Assembly: GCF_026340565.1 (NCBI RefSeq)
Contig: NZ_JAPEPB010000001.1
Span: 4,688,501-4,752,500, forward strand
Length of the DNA: 64,000 bases
From: Kitasatospora sp. NBC_01287
GTDB lineage: Bacteria > Actinomycetota > Actinomycetes > Streptomycetales > Streptomycetaceae
Direction of reading: 5' to 3'
Below, piece after piece: positions 16,424 to 26,360 of this stretch (within the stretch, counting starts at the first letter, position 1; each line of letters opens with the position of its first letter). The notes below the pieces were generated by a model. That model did not search any database, had not been told where the DNA came from, and saw only the letters and a program-made list of their open reading frames with translations. The position numbers and the translations under genes were made by a program.

Positions 16424-16441
16424 GGTGGTGCCAGCACCACC
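16424..16441. terminator. Short hairpin downstream of hisC
   Basis: GGTGGTGC-CA-GCACCACC, an 8-bp perfect inverted repeat with a two-base centre, preceded by a tandem duplication of TTCGGGGGTGGCCGC-like sequence. Such a short loop suits a palindromic protein site as well as a terminator. Confidence 0.4.
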
Positions 16442-16543
16442 TCGGAACTGACGTGGTGGCACGCCTGACGGGCCTGCCGGGCGGCGGCAGGATGGTGGTC
16501 ATCGGGGAGCTGACCTGCTGATCCGCCGTCCTGGAGGCCGAAG

Positions 16544-17077
16544 ATGACCACGCTGACCGTCCCCGCCCCGGCTGCCCCGGCTGCCCCGGCCGCCGCGCCC
16601 GCTGCCTCCCGGCTGCGCGGCGCCGTCTCGGCCGCCGCCTGGCGCCGCGCCCGGTACGCGCTCTGCTCGCTCCCGCTCGCCCTGCTCGCCGCCGCCGCCT
16701 CGGTGGTGAGCCCGGGTGTGGCCCGGCGGTACCGGGCGCTGGTCCGCCGTTCGCTCGGCCAGCCGGCCACCCCGGCGCCGCGCCGCCTGGTGGGGCGGGT
16801 GCTGGCGCACGCCCTGATCGGCCTGCCGGTCAACGCCGCGGCCACCCTGGTCCTGGGCTGGCTCGGCTACCTCTCCCTGATCAACCTCGCCTACCCGATC
16901 CGCCCCCTGATAGGCATGATCGGCTTCGACCCGCATGCCTGGGGCGGCCCCAGCTACGCCGGGGTGTGGGCCTGCCACGCGCTGGCCGGCGGGGTGCCGC
17001 TGCTCCTCCTGCTGCTGCTGACAGCCCGCGCCTTCACCGGCCTGCAGAGCCGCCTGGCCCGCACCCTGCTCGGCTGA
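16544..17077 (+). CDS. Putative membrane sensor-domain protein
   Basis: A 177-residue membrane protein. The Ala/Pro-rich N terminus (residues 6-22) is followed by hydrophobic segments ALCSLPLALLAAAASVV, HALIGLPVNAAATLVLGWLGYL and CHALAGGVPLLLLLLLTA. The arrangement resembles the stand-alone sensor domain found at the N terminus of some actinomycete histidine kinases, but no kinase is attached or adjacent. The call rests on hydropathy pattern only. Confidence 0.5.
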   Translation: MTTLTVPAPAAPAAPAAAPAASRLRGAVSAAAWRRARYALCSLPLALLAAAASVVSPGVARRYRALVRRSLGQPATPAPRRLVGRVLAHALIGLPVNAAATLVLGWLGYLSLINLAYPIRPLIGMIGFDPHAWGGPSYAGVWACHALAGGVPLLLLLLLTARAFTGLQSRLARTLLG

Positions 17078-17200
17078 CCTCGCCGGCGCGGGCCGCCCGG
17101 CACCGGGGCACAGCAATGATCAGTAGCGGTAGCGGGCCTGGACGATGACGATCTCGTCCGCTTCCCGGCCCGTCATCGCGTCCCGCGCGGTCGCAACGCG

Positions 17201-17222
17201 AGGTCCGATTGCCGCCGGACCT
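17201..17222. promoter_or_regulatory. Inverted repeat upstream of the SDR gene
   Basis: AGGTCC-n10-GGACCT, perfect 6-bp arms about 60 bp before the SDR start codon. It could be an operator; no dedicated regulator is adjacent on this side. Confidence 0.3.
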
Positions 17223-17282
17223 GCGGCCGCTGATCTCGGAGGATCTCCATGTCAGGTGATCCACACGGGAGATGGGACGACG

Positions 17283-18026
17283 ATGACCGCAGTACTCGAC
17301 GGCAGGGTGGCATTCGTGACCGGCGGCAGCCGGGGCATCGGTGAGGCGGTGGCGCTCCGCCTGGCCGAGGACGGCGCCGATGTCGCGCTGACCTATCAGC
17401 ACAGCGCGGACCGCGCGGCGGAGGTGGTCGACCGGATCAAGGCGCTGGGTCGGCGGGCCTGGGCGGTCCGGGCGGACGGCGCGGACCCGGTGGCGGTGGC
17501 CGTCGCGGTGGAGCAGGCGGTCGCGGAGTTCGGGCGCCTGGACATCGTGGTCAACAACGCGGGGGCCGGCGTGCTCGGTCCGATCGAGGAGATGTCCTCG
17601 GCCGACATCGACCTGGTGCTGCACGTCAACGTGCGGGCGCCGTACCTCGCATTCCAGGCCGCGGTGCGGCACTTGGGCGAGGGCGGTCGGCTGATCAGCA
17701 TCGGCAGTTGCATGACCGAGCGGGTCGCGTTCCCCGGTGGTTCGCTCTACGCGATGAGCAAGACCGCGCTGACCGGGCTGACCAAGGCGCTGGCCCGTGA
17801 ACTGGGACCGCGGGGCATCACGGTCAACCTGGTCCACCCCGGCCCGATCGACACCGAGATGAACCCCGCCGACGGGCCGGCGGCCGATCCGCAGCGCGGG
17901 GTCACGCCGCTCGGGCGGTTCGGTCTGCCGTCCGAGGTCGCCGCGACGGTGGCCCACCTCGCCGGTGACAGCGGCCGCTACATCACCGGTGCCGCGATCT
18001 CCGTGGACGGTGGATACGCCGCCTGA
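17283..18026 (+). CDS. Short-chain dehydrogenase/reductase
   Basis: A classical SDR of 247 residues. The nucleotide motif is TGGSRGIGEAVA (about 12-23), the structural NNAG motif is present, and the catalytic tetrad has Ser in SIGSCMTE and YAMSK. It ends GAAISVDGGYAA, typical of FabG-like reductases. It is a cytoplasmic NAD(P)H-dependent oxidoreductase of unknown substrate. GGGAG lies about 11 nt before the ATG; a longer frame back to 17145 is unlikely to be translated. Confidence 0.87.
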   Translation: MTAVLDGRVAFVTGGSRGIGEAVALRLAEDGADVALTYQHSADRAAEVVDRIKALGRRAWAVRADGADPVAVAVAVEQAVAEFGRLDIVVNNAGAGVLGPIEEMSSADIDLVLHVNVRAPYLAFQAAVRHLGEGGRLISIGSCMTERVAFPGGSLYAMSKTALTGLTKALARELGPRGITVNLVHPGPIDTEMNPADGPAADPQRGVTPLGRFGLPSEVAATVAHLAGDSGRYITGAAISVDGGYAA

Positions 18027-18070
18027 ACCGGTGGCCGAGCCTGGGTCGGCCGGCCGGCCGGACCGCTCGC

Positions 18071-18466
18071 TCAGCCCCCTGTCGCCGCCCGCTCCGCCGC
18101 GCTGCGCTCCACGCAGAACTCGTTGCCCTCGATGTCGGCCAGCAGCGCCCAGCCGGTGCCGTCGGGCCGGCGGTGGTCGGCGAGCAGCGCGGCGCCCAGG
18201 CCCAGCAGTCGCGCGACCTCCTCGTCCCGCGTGCGGTCCGCGGGCTGCAGGTCGAGGTGGACCCGGTTCTTGACGCTCTTGCCCTCGGGGACGGGGAGGA
18301 AGAGCAGGTTGGGCAGCGCGGGGTCGCCGGGGTCGCTGAGCAGGTACTCGGGGGCCTCCGCCGTCCCGTCGTCGACGACCGTCCGACCGGTCGCCGCGGC
18401 CCAGAAGGCGGCGACGGCGGCGGGGTCGGCGCAGTCGAAGGTGATGCTGCGGACGCGGGAGGTCAC
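18071..18466 (-). CDS. VOC-family (glyoxalase-like) protein
   Basis: A 131-residue protein with one vicinal-oxygen-chelate domain of two beta-alpha-beta modules: SITFDCADPAAVAAFWAAATGR and RVHLDLQPADRTRDEEVARLLGLGA, ending GWALLADIEGNEFCVERS, as in Glyoxalase_6 proteins. The GTG start follows CAGGAG at good spacing; upstream in-frame ATGs lack support. It is divergent from padR and may share its operator region. Function unknown; detoxification or resistance is common in the family. Confidence 0.8.
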   Translation of the reverse strand: MTSRVRSITFDCADPAAVAAFWAAATGRTVVDDGTAEAPEYLLSDPGDPALPNLLFLPVPEGKSVKNRVHLDLQPADRTRDEEVARLLGLGAALLADHRRPDGTGWALLADIEGNEFCVERSAAERAATGG

Positions 18467-18559
18467 AGGGGCTCCTGACGGCGGGTCGGCGGACTGACGT
18501 GACGTCATCATCGCACCGGGCAACGGGCGGTCGAACGTGAGGGGGTGACTGACGGTAAG

Positions 18560-18608
18560 TAGATACTCGGTGTTGACTCCCACTAGATACTGAGTGTAGA
18601 TACTCAGT
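18560..18608. promoter_or_regulatory. PadR-type operator cluster before padR
   Basis: TAGATACT occurs three times (18560, 18584, 18597). The last two form a perfect inverted repeat ACTGAGT-n6-ACTCAGT at 18589-18608, ending one base before the padR ATG. Bound protein would cover the start codon region, so autorepression of the padR-ABC operon is expected. Confidence 0.65.
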
Positions 18609-18609
18609 C

Positions 18610-19134
18610 ATGACAGTTCCTCTGGCCCTCCTCGGGCTGCTCGAACGCGAGCCGAGCCACGGCTACGACCTCAAGCGCGACTACGACACCTACTTCGGCC
18701 GGGGCAAGCCGCTGCCCCCCGGTCAGGTCTACTCGACCCTCAGCCGGCTGGCCCGGGACGGCAAGGTGGTGGTCGGCGAGGTCGGGCCGGGCGACGGTCC
18801 CGACCGCAAGCGGTACGTGATCACCGACCTGGGGGCCACCGAGCTGGAGACCTGGCTCGGCGCACCGGCCGAGGCCGAACCCCATCTGCAGACGGTGCTC
18901 TTCACCAAGGTCGTGCTCGCCCTGATGCTCGGGCGCGACGCCGGTGGCTACCTCGACGCCCAGCGGGCGGCGCACCTGCAGCGGATGCGCGAGCTGACCG
19001 AGATCCGGCGCAGCGGCTCGCTGGTCGACCGGCTGCTCGCCGACCACGGGCTCTTCCACCTGGAGGCCGACCTGCGCTGGATCGACCAGACCGCCGCCCG
19101 CCTCGGCGCGCTCGCCGACGAGGTGAACGCATGA
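18610..19134 (+). CDS. PadR-family transcriptional regulator
   Basis: A 174-residue regulator. The winged helix occupies about 3-75 (LALLGLLEREPSHGYDLKRDYD, PPGQVYSTLSRLARDGKV, KRYVITDLG), and a C-terminal dimerisation helix domain follows (Vir_C-like, TKVVLALMLGRDAGGYLDAQ). It heads padR-ATPase-permease, each gene overlapping the next. PadR proteins of this kind repress linked drug-export ABC genes until a substrate binds. A cluster of TAGATACT sites precedes it. Confidence 0.85.
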   Translation: MTVPLALLGLLEREPSHGYDLKRDYDTYFGRGKPLPPGQVYSTLSRLARDGKVVVGEVGPGDGPDRKRYVITDLGATELETWLGAPAEAEPHLQTVLFTKVVLALMLGRDAGGYLDAQRAAHLQRMRELTEIRRSGSLVDRLLADHGLFHLEADLRWIDQTAARLGALADEVNA

Positions 19135-19874
19135 GCGCCGACGGCGAGTTCCTGATCGAGGCGCGCGGGGCAGTGCTCTCCTTCGGCCAGACACCGGCGC
19201 TGCGCAGCGCCGACCTGGCGGTGGCGGCCGGCGAGATCGTCGCCATCATGGGCCCCAGCGGTTCGGGCAAGTCGACCCTGCTGCACTGCCTGGCCGGGAT
19301 CCTCACCCCGGAGTCCGGGGAGGTCTGGTTCGACGGCTGCCGGATCGACACCCTGCGCGAGACCGAGCGCAGCGAACTGCGCCGGGACCGCTTCGGCTTC
19401 GTCTTCCAGTTCGGCCAGTTGGTGCCCGAGCTCTCCGCCGAGGAGAACGTCGCGCTTCCGCTGCTGCTGGGCGGCGCCCGCCGGGCCGACGCGCTGGAGC
19501 GGGCCGGGCAGTGGTTCGGGCGGCTCGGCCTGGAGGGCCTGGAGCGGCGCAGGTCGGGGGAGTTGTCGGGTGGTCAGGCGCAGCGGGTCGCGCTGGCCCG
19601 CGCGCTGGTGGCCGAGCCCGACGTGCTCTTCGCCGACGAGCCGACCGGCTCGCTCGACTCCTTCACCGGCGAGCAGGTGATGGACCTGCTGGTCGGCACC
19701 GCCCGCGAGCAGGGCACCACCGTCGTGCTGGTCACCCACGAGCCCAGGGTGGCCGCCTGCGCGGACCGCGAGGTCGTGGTGCGCGACGGCAAGGTGACCT
19801 CGCTCTCGGGGGTCTCGGGGCTCTCGGGGGTCTCGGGGGTCTCCGGGCTCTCCGGGCAGGGGCGGGCCTCGTGA
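19131..19874 (+). CDS. ABC transporter ATP-binding protein (MacB/LolD type)
   Basis: A 247-residue ATPase of the FtsE/LolD/MacB class. Walker A is GPSGSGKST (41-49), Q-loop FQFGQLVPELSAEENVALP, signature LSGGQAQRVALARAL, Walker B VLFADEPTGSLDS, H-loop VTHEPR. The start overlaps the padR stop (ATGA) and the end overlaps the permease start (GTGA). The C terminus after KVTSLS is a repeat of SGV/SGL triplets encoded by TCGGGGGTC-like units, a slippage-prone tail that is probably not structured. Confidence 0.9.
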   Translation: MSADGEFLIEARGAVLSFGQTPALRSADLAVAAGEIVAIMGPSGSGKSTLLHCLAGILTPESGEVWFDGCRIDTLRETERSELRRDRFGFVFQFGQLVPELSAEENVALPLLLGGARRADALERAGQWFGRLGLEGLERRRSGELSGGQAQRVALARALVAEPDVLFADEPTGSLDSFTGEQVMDLLVGTAREQGTTVVLVTHEPRVAACADREVVVRDGKVTSLSGVSGLSGVSGVSGLSGQGRAS

Positions 19875-22159
19875 TCCGCTTCGGACTGCGACTGACGCTG
19901 GCCGCCGGTCGGGAGTCGGTCGCCAGGCTGGTCATCGTCGCGGCGGCGGTGGCGCTGGGGGTCGGCATGCTGCTGGGCACCCTGGCGGCCATCAACGCCA
20001 CCAACACCCAGAACGGGCGCAACTCCTGGCTCGACAGCGGGGCCGTCGCGGACTCGGGCGCCGCCCCCGCCGCCGGCACCCAGCCGCTCTGGTGGTTGAT
20101 CAGGGCCGACAGGTTCCAGGACAGGACCATCGGCCGGGTGGACGTCGCCGCCACCGGGCCCGACTCGCCGCTGCCGCCCGGCATCCCGAAGCTGCCCGGC
20201 CCCGGGCAGTACTACGCCTCGCCGGCCATGGCGAAGCTGCTCAGCGGCACCCCGGCCGACCAACTGGCCGACCGCTATCCCGGGCAGCGGATCGGCACCA
20301 TCGGTTCGGTGGCGCTGCCCGCGCCGGACTCGTTGATCATCGTCATCGGCCACACCCCGGGCGAACTGTCGGCGGATCCCGAGGCCCGGCAGATCACCTC
20401 GATCATGACCAAGCCGCCGAGCGAGTGCGCCAGCTGCCCGGTGGGCACCAACGCCAACGGGATGGACCTGATCCTCTCGGTGGTGGCGGCCGCGCTGATC
20501 TTCCCGGTGGTCATCCTGATCGGCACCGCGACCCGGCTCGCCGCCACCCGGCGGGAGCAGCGTTTCGCCGCGATGCGCCTGGTCGGCGCGACACCCCGGC
20601 AGATCTCGGTGGTCTCGGCGGTGGAGTCGACCGTCGCCGCGGTGGCCGGCACGGTGGCCGGCTTCGGGCTGTTCTTCCTGCTGCGTCCGCTGCTGGCGAC
20701 GGTCGACCTCACCACCGCGCGGTTCTTCACCAGCGACGTGGCGCTGAACCTGAACGACGTGCTGGCGGTCGCGCTCGGCGTCCCGGTGGCGGCGGCCGTG
20801 GCGGCCCGGATCGCGCTGCGCCGGGTGCGGATCTCCCCGCTCGGCGTCACCCGGCGGGCCACCCCGCGGCCGCCCCGGATCTACCGGGTGCTCCCGCTGG
20901 CGCTGGGCGTCCTCGAACTCTCGTACTTCATCGGCCGGCGCCCACACACCTCGGCCGGCCAGGTGCGGGCCTTCGTGCCGGGCATCCTGCTGATCCTGGG
21001 CGGCCTGGTGCTCGCCGGGCCGTGGCTGACCATGGTCGGCTCGCGGCTGATGGCCCGGCGCACCGGCCGGCCGGCGGTGCTGGTGGCCGGGCGGCGGCTG
21101 GCGGACGACCCGAAGGCCGGCTTCCGCGCGGTCAGCGGGCTGGTGCTGGCGCTCTGCGTCACCAGCGGCGCCGTGGGGGTGATCGACGCGCTGACCGCGG
21201 AACGCGGGGTGCCACAGGGGAGCACCTCGGTCCGCGACGTGCTGGTCGGCTCCTACTTCCACGGCTGGACGCCCGCGGGGCAGCCGGTCGACCCGGAGAG
21301 CCCGCTGCCGGATCCGGCCCTCGCCGCGCTGCGCGCGATCCCGGGCGTGACGGGCGTGACGGTGGTCCACACGGATCCCCTCGGCACCTCCGACCCGGTG
21401 GTTCTCCCGCCTGCCAAGGGCTCGCTCGCCAAGGGCCCACCGCCCCCGGGCGCGCTGGTGGACTGCGCGCAGCTCGCGACCACCCCGGCCTTCGGCGTCT
21501 GCGGCCCCGGCGCCGAGGCGGCCACGATCACACCGTTCCTCGGCTCCATCGGGCTGAACCGCGATGAGATCTGGCCCGCGCACTGGCCCACCGCCACCAT
21601 TTCGGCCCAGCAGGTCGACCGCCTGCCGGTGCAGTTGGTCGTGGTGGCCACGGACGGGTCCCTGCCGGCGGTCGAACGGGCGCGCACGCTGCTGGCGAGC
21701 AGCTACCCGACCGAGCGGCTGCCGGAGACCATCGGCGAGGACCGCTCCGACATGTCGGCGGAGCTGCGCGGCTACCAGCAGCTCGCCGACGTGGTGATCC
21801 TGATCAGCCTGCCGATCGCCGGCTGCAGCCTGGCCGTCGCCGTGGCGGGCGGCCTGAGCGACCGCAAGCGCCCGTTCAGCCTGCTGCGGCTGACCGGGGT
21901 GCGGCTGGCGGTCCTGCGCCGGGTGGTGCTGCTGGAGAGCGCGCTGCCGCTGCTCGTGGTCGCCGTGGTGGCGATCGGGATGGGGTTCGTGGCCGCCCAG
22001 CTCTTCCTGCAGGCCCAGTACGGCTACTCGGTGCGGGCGCCCGACCTCTCCTACTACCTGCTGGTGCTGCTGGGTCTGGCCGCCTCGCTCGGGGTGATCG
22101 GCTCCACCCTGCCCCTGCTCGAACGGATCACCGGCCCGGAGACGGCACGCAACGAGTGA
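19871..22159 (+). CDS. FtsX-like ABC permease
   Basis: A 762-residue permease paired with the preceding ATPase. It has an N-terminal membrane anchor (VIVAAAVALGVGMLLGTLAAI), a large extracytoplasmic domain, and two FtsX cores: the first with LILSVVAAALIFPVVILIG, ATRREQRFAAMRLVGATPRQI and following helices, the second near the C terminus (VVILISLPIAGCSLAVAVAGGL, RKRPFSLLRLTGV, VVAVVAIGMGFVAAQLF). The GTG start overlaps the ATPase stop. The family exports peptides, antibiotics or lipids by mechanotransmission; the PadR control suggests a drug-like substrate. Confidence 0.87.
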   Translation: MIRFGLRLTLAAGRESVARLVIVAAAVALGVGMLLGTLAAINATNTQNGRNSWLDSGAVADSGAAPAAGTQPLWWLIRADRFQDRTIGRVDVAATGPDSPLPPGIPKLPGPGQYYASPAMAKLLSGTPADQLADRYPGQRIGTIGSVALPAPDSLIIVIGHTPGELSADPEARQITSIMTKPPSECASCPVGTNANGMDLILSVVAAALIFPVVILIGTATRLAATRREQRFAAMRLVGATPRQISVVSAVESTVAAVAGTVAGFGLFFLLRPLLATVDLTTARFFTSDVALNLNDVLAVALGVPVAAAVAARIALRRVRISPLGVTRRATPRPPRIYRVLPLALGVLELSYFIGRRPHTSAGQVRAFVPGILLILGGLVLAGPWLTMVGSRLMARRTGRPAVLVAGRRLADDPKAGFRAVSGLVLALCVTSGAVGVIDALTAERGVPQGSTSVRDVLVGSYFHGWTPAGQPVDPESPLPDPALAALRAIPGVTGVTVVHTDPLGTSDPVVLPPAKGSLAKGPPPPGALVDCAQLATTPAFGVCGPGAEAATITPFLGSIGLNRDEIWPAHWPTATISAQQVDRLPVQLVVVATDGSLPAVERARTLLASSYPTERLPETIGEDRSDMSAELRGYQQLADVVILISLPIAGCSLAVAVAGGLSDRKRPFSLLRLTGVRLAVLRRVVLLESALPLLVVAVVAIGMGFVAAQLFLQAQYGYSVRAPDLSYYLLVLLGLAASLGVIGSTLPLLERITGPETARNE

Positions 22160-22366
22160 CCGGTGGCGCGGGCGCCCAGGGGTTCCACAGTTCAGCTGAT
22201 GATCAGTCAGCTGCTGCTAGGGTCCCTCGGGTGCCCGCCGACCCGGGTCGAGGTCCTTCGGTCACGGCCCGTTCAGTCACACCAAGGCCGGGCACGGGCC
22301 ACAAGGTCGACAAGGCGACAGCCCGGCACGGTCCGGCGTGAATACCGCGCCCGAGATGCCTGGGAA

Positions 22367-22403
22367 GATCCTGGGAGTTGCGCCATAGGCGTTTCCCAGG
22401 ATC
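22367..22403. terminator. Extended stem-loop upstream of the MacA-like gene
   Basis: GATCCTGGGA at 22367-22376 pairs perfectly with 22394-22403, and the loop contains a second stem CGCC-ATA-GGCG (22381-22391). It lies 208 bp past the permease stop and 116 bp before the next ATG, so it may be a terminator, an attenuator or a protein site. The preceding CCTGGGAA at 22359-22366 gives an alternative pairing partner. Confidence 0.5.
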
Positions 22404-22467
22404 GCCAAGACCTCGGAGACATGTCCCGGACCGGGCCGTTTGTCCGACCCGAACGCTTCAGCATCCT

Positions 22468-22483
22468 CTCAGGTTGCGCTCAG
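22468..22483 (+). promoter_or_regulatory. CTCAG direct repeat, response-regulator box candidate
   Basis: CTCAG at 22468-22472 and 22479-22483, exactly 11 bp apart, in CTCTCAGGTTGCGCTCAG. An 11-bp direct repeat is the spacing recognised by OmpR/PhoB-type regulators, and an OmpR-type regulator is encoded at 28192. It lies 36 bp before the efflux operon start. Confidence 0.4.
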
Positions 22484-22518
22484 AACTTCGCAAGAGCGCC
22501 GGGCGAGTCTTGTGCGCT

Positions 22519-24194
22519 ATGAAGGTCCTCCCGCGACGGCGTGGCGCCGTCATCGTCAACTCACTGCTCGGCGTGGCCCTCCTCGCGGGGGGCGCGCTGG
22601 CTTACACCACCGTGAACAGCACCAGCAGCTCGGCCGCCGGCAAGCCGCAGACCAGGACGGCGACCGTGACCAAGGGCACGGTCCTGGCCACCGTGTCCGG
22701 ATCCGGCACCCTCAGCTCGCCCACCGACGCGGGCGAGAACTTCGTCACAGGCGGCAAGCTGACCGCGGTCAAGGTCTCGGTCGGTGACACGGTGACCTCG
22801 GGCGAGGTGCTGGCCACCGTCGACACCACGGCCGCGCAGCAGGCGGTAACCGCCGCGAACGGCGCGCTGACCGAGGCGCAGGCCGGGCTGGCCACGGCGC
22901 AGGCCGGGGTGACCACGGCGCAGGCCAACTTGACGAAGGCTCAGGCGGGCACGACCACGACCACCACTGTCCCGGTCGGCAGCTCCGGCGCCGTCGTCCA
23001 GTCCTCGTACACCCACCCCAACCCGAGTGCCTCGGCCGGCGGCGCCGTGACCGCGACCCCGGCCTCGAACACCACGCCGACCTCGACCACCTCCCCGGAC
23101 CCGACGGCCGGTTCGTCGGCGGGCGGCGGTAGCAACAGCGGCGGCGGCAATGGCGGCGGCAATGGCGGCGGCAACGGCGGCGGCAACAACGGCGGCGGCG
23201 GCAACGGTGGCGGCAACAATGGCGGCGGTGGCAGCAACAACACCCCCGCCCCGCAGATGACCACCATCACCACCACCAAGGTCGACCCCGCCGCCGTGGC
23301 CCAGGCCCAGCAGCAGGTGACCCAGGCCCAGCAGCAGCTGACCCAGGCGCAGCAGCAGGTCGCCACCGCGCAGACCAACGTCACCGACGCGCAGACGGCG
23401 CTGACCGGCACCACGCTCACCGCCACGGTCGGCGGCACCGTCGCGTCGATCTCCAACAAGGTCGGCGACACCGTCTCGGGCACCGGCAGCGACGCCGGCT
23501 CGGGCGGCTCCGGCAGCTCCGGCGCCAGCTCCTCCAGCAGCGGCAAGACCACCAGCTCCTCGTCCTCCTCCGCTCCCTCGGGCTTCATCGTCATCACCAA
23601 CCCGACCGGGATGCAGGTCACCGCCGACTTCTCCGAGCTCGACTCGCTCAAGCTGAAGAAGGGCGAGGGCGCCACCGTCACGCTCAACGCGCAGTCCTCC
23701 ACCACGCTCAACGCCTCGGTCCTCTCCGTCAGTTCGCTGCCGGTGTCGAGCAGCGGCAGCGGCGGCGCGGCCGGCAGCGCGGTCCAGTACGCGGCGACGC
23801 TGCAGATCGCCGGCGACACCAGCCAGCTGCGCACCGGCCTGAGCGCGACCGTCTCGGTGGTCACCGGCGAGGCCGACAACGCGCTCTCGGTCCCCGCGGC
23901 GGCCCTCTCCGGCACCGGCACCAGCCGCACCGCGACCGTGGTGAAGGCGGACGGCACCACCTCCCGGGTGACCGTGACGGTCGGCGTGGTCGGCGACTCC
24001 ACCGTCCAGGTGGTCTCCGGCCTCAACGAGGGTGACAAGGTCCAGCTGACCTCGGCCAGCACCGGCGGCGGCAACGGCTTCCCGAGCGGCTCGTTCCCGG
24101 GCGGCGCGGGTCGCACCGGCGGCGCCGGCGGCTTCACCGGTGGTGGCGGCGGTGGCGGCTTCGGTGGCGGCGGCGGCGCCCGGGGCGGTGCCTG

Positions 24195-24195
<1 letters not shown>
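22519..24195 (+). CDS. MacA-like efflux adaptor (membrane fusion protein)
   Basis: A 558-residue adaptor with an N-terminal membrane anchor (AVIVNSLLGVALLAGGALAYT, about 11-31). The biotinyl-lipoyl half (ATVTKGTVLATVSGSGTLSS, GKLTAVKVSVGDTVTSGEVLATVD) leads into the first coiled-coil helix (QAGLATAQAGVTTAQANLTKAQ). An unusual insertion of about 110 residues, Thr/Pro then Gly/Asn-rich, follows before the second helix (AQAQQQVTQAQQQLTQAQQQ). The beta-barrel and C-terminal regions follow, then a Gly-rich tail. The ATG at 22519 is the last before the anchor. First gene of a MacAB-like operon; gram-positive adaptors of this kind deliver substrates to the cell exterior. Confidence 0.82.
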
Positions 24196-25075
<880 letters not shown>

Positions 25076-25079
<4 letters not shown>

Positions 25080-26284
25080 TCCTCTGGCAGATGATCCGCT
25101 TCGCCTTCGCGGGCCTGGCCGCCAACAAGGTGCGCTCCGCGCTCACCATGCTCGGCGTGCTGATCGGTGTCGCCTCGGTGATCCTGCTGCTGGCGGTCGG
25201 CAACGGCTCCTCGACCGCGGTGAAGAACTCCATCACCTCGCTCGGCACCAACTCGCTGACCGTCACCTCGGGCAGCTCCGGCGGCGCGCGCACCAGCAGC
25301 ACCGTCAAGAAGCTGACCGTGGACGACGCCCGCGCGCTGGCCGACACGGCCGCGGCGCCCGACATCAAGTCGGTCGCCCCGGTGGTCACCACCACCGCGG
25401 CCGCCGTCTACGGCAACATCTCGTACACCCCCGGCTCGGTCATCGGCACCTACCCGGCGTACTTCGAGACGTCCAACGAGAAGATCGCCTCCGGCGACTA
25501 CTTCAGCAACGACGACGTGCTCAACTCGCGCAAGGTCGCGGTGATCGGCTCGACCACCGCGCAGCAGCTGTTCGACAACGAGAACCCGGTGGGCAAGACG
25601 ATCAGCCTCGGCGGCACCCCGCTGACCGTGGTCGGCGTGCTGCAGACCAAGGGCGCCACCGGGTTCACCGACCCGGACGACGTGGTGATCGCCCCGCTGC
25701 CGACCGTGCAGAACGCCTTCACCGGTTTCAGCTCGGTCAGCCAGATCCTGGTGCAGGCCACGTCGGCCGACACCACCACGCAGGCGCAGAGCGAGATCAC
25801 CCAGATCCTGATGGGGACGCACTCGCTGACCGACCCCAGCAAGCTCGACTTCCGGGTGAGCAACCAGACCTCGCTGCTCAGCGCCCGGGAGAGCACCAGC
25901 CAGACCTTCACCGTGCTGCTCGGCGCGGTGGCCGCGATCTCGCTGCTGGTCGGCGGGATCGGGATCACCAACATCATGCTGGTCACGGTGACCGAGCGGA
26001 CCCGGGAGATCGGGATCCGCAAGGCCCTGGGCGCGCCGAAGGCAGTGATCCTGGGCCAGTTCCTGACCGAGTCGACCCTGCTCTCGGTCTTCGGCGCCGG
26101 TCTCGGGGTGGCCGCGGGCATCCTCGGCTCCCACTTCAGCGTGGTCGGGATCAAGCCCGTGGTGATCCCCTCCTCGGTCTTCGGCGCTTTCGGGATCGCG
26201 GTGGCGATCGGCCTCTTCTTCGGCAGCTACCCGGCCAACCGGGCCGCCTCGCTGCGGCCCATCGACGCCCTGCGGCACGAGTGA
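25076..26284 (+). CDS. MacB-like ABC transporter permease
   Basis: A 402-residue permease with the four-helix MacB layout. The N terminus (FAFAGLAANKVRSALTMLGVLIGVASVILLLAVGNG in two adjoining motifs) is a membrane helix followed by a periplasmic-type MacB_PCD domain (SLGTNSLTVTSGSSGG, DYFSNDDVLNSRKVAVIG). Three C-terminal helices follow, with the FtsX signature TERTREIGIRKALGAPKAVILGQF and PANRAASLRPIDALRHE at the end. The start overlaps the ATPase stop. The order adaptor-ATPase-permease is a complete tripartite exporter lacking an outer-membrane part, as expected in a gram-positive. Confidence 0.92.
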
Positions 26285-26360
26285 GGCGCGCGATGGCCAC
26301 CGGTACGACCACGGATCAGTCATGATCACCGAGCGAGCAGAGCGGGAGCAGTCAGAGCCC

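Larger units (their letters stand above)
22160..22518. other. Intergenic region between the two ABC export loci
   Basis: 359 bp without a credible gene. It contains palindromic CAGCTG-rich sequence after the permease stop, a strong stem-loop at 22367-22403, and a tandem CTCAG pair at 22468-22483 near the next start. A TAGGGT at 22219-22224 could be a -10 element of an unseen transcript. Confidence 0.5.
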
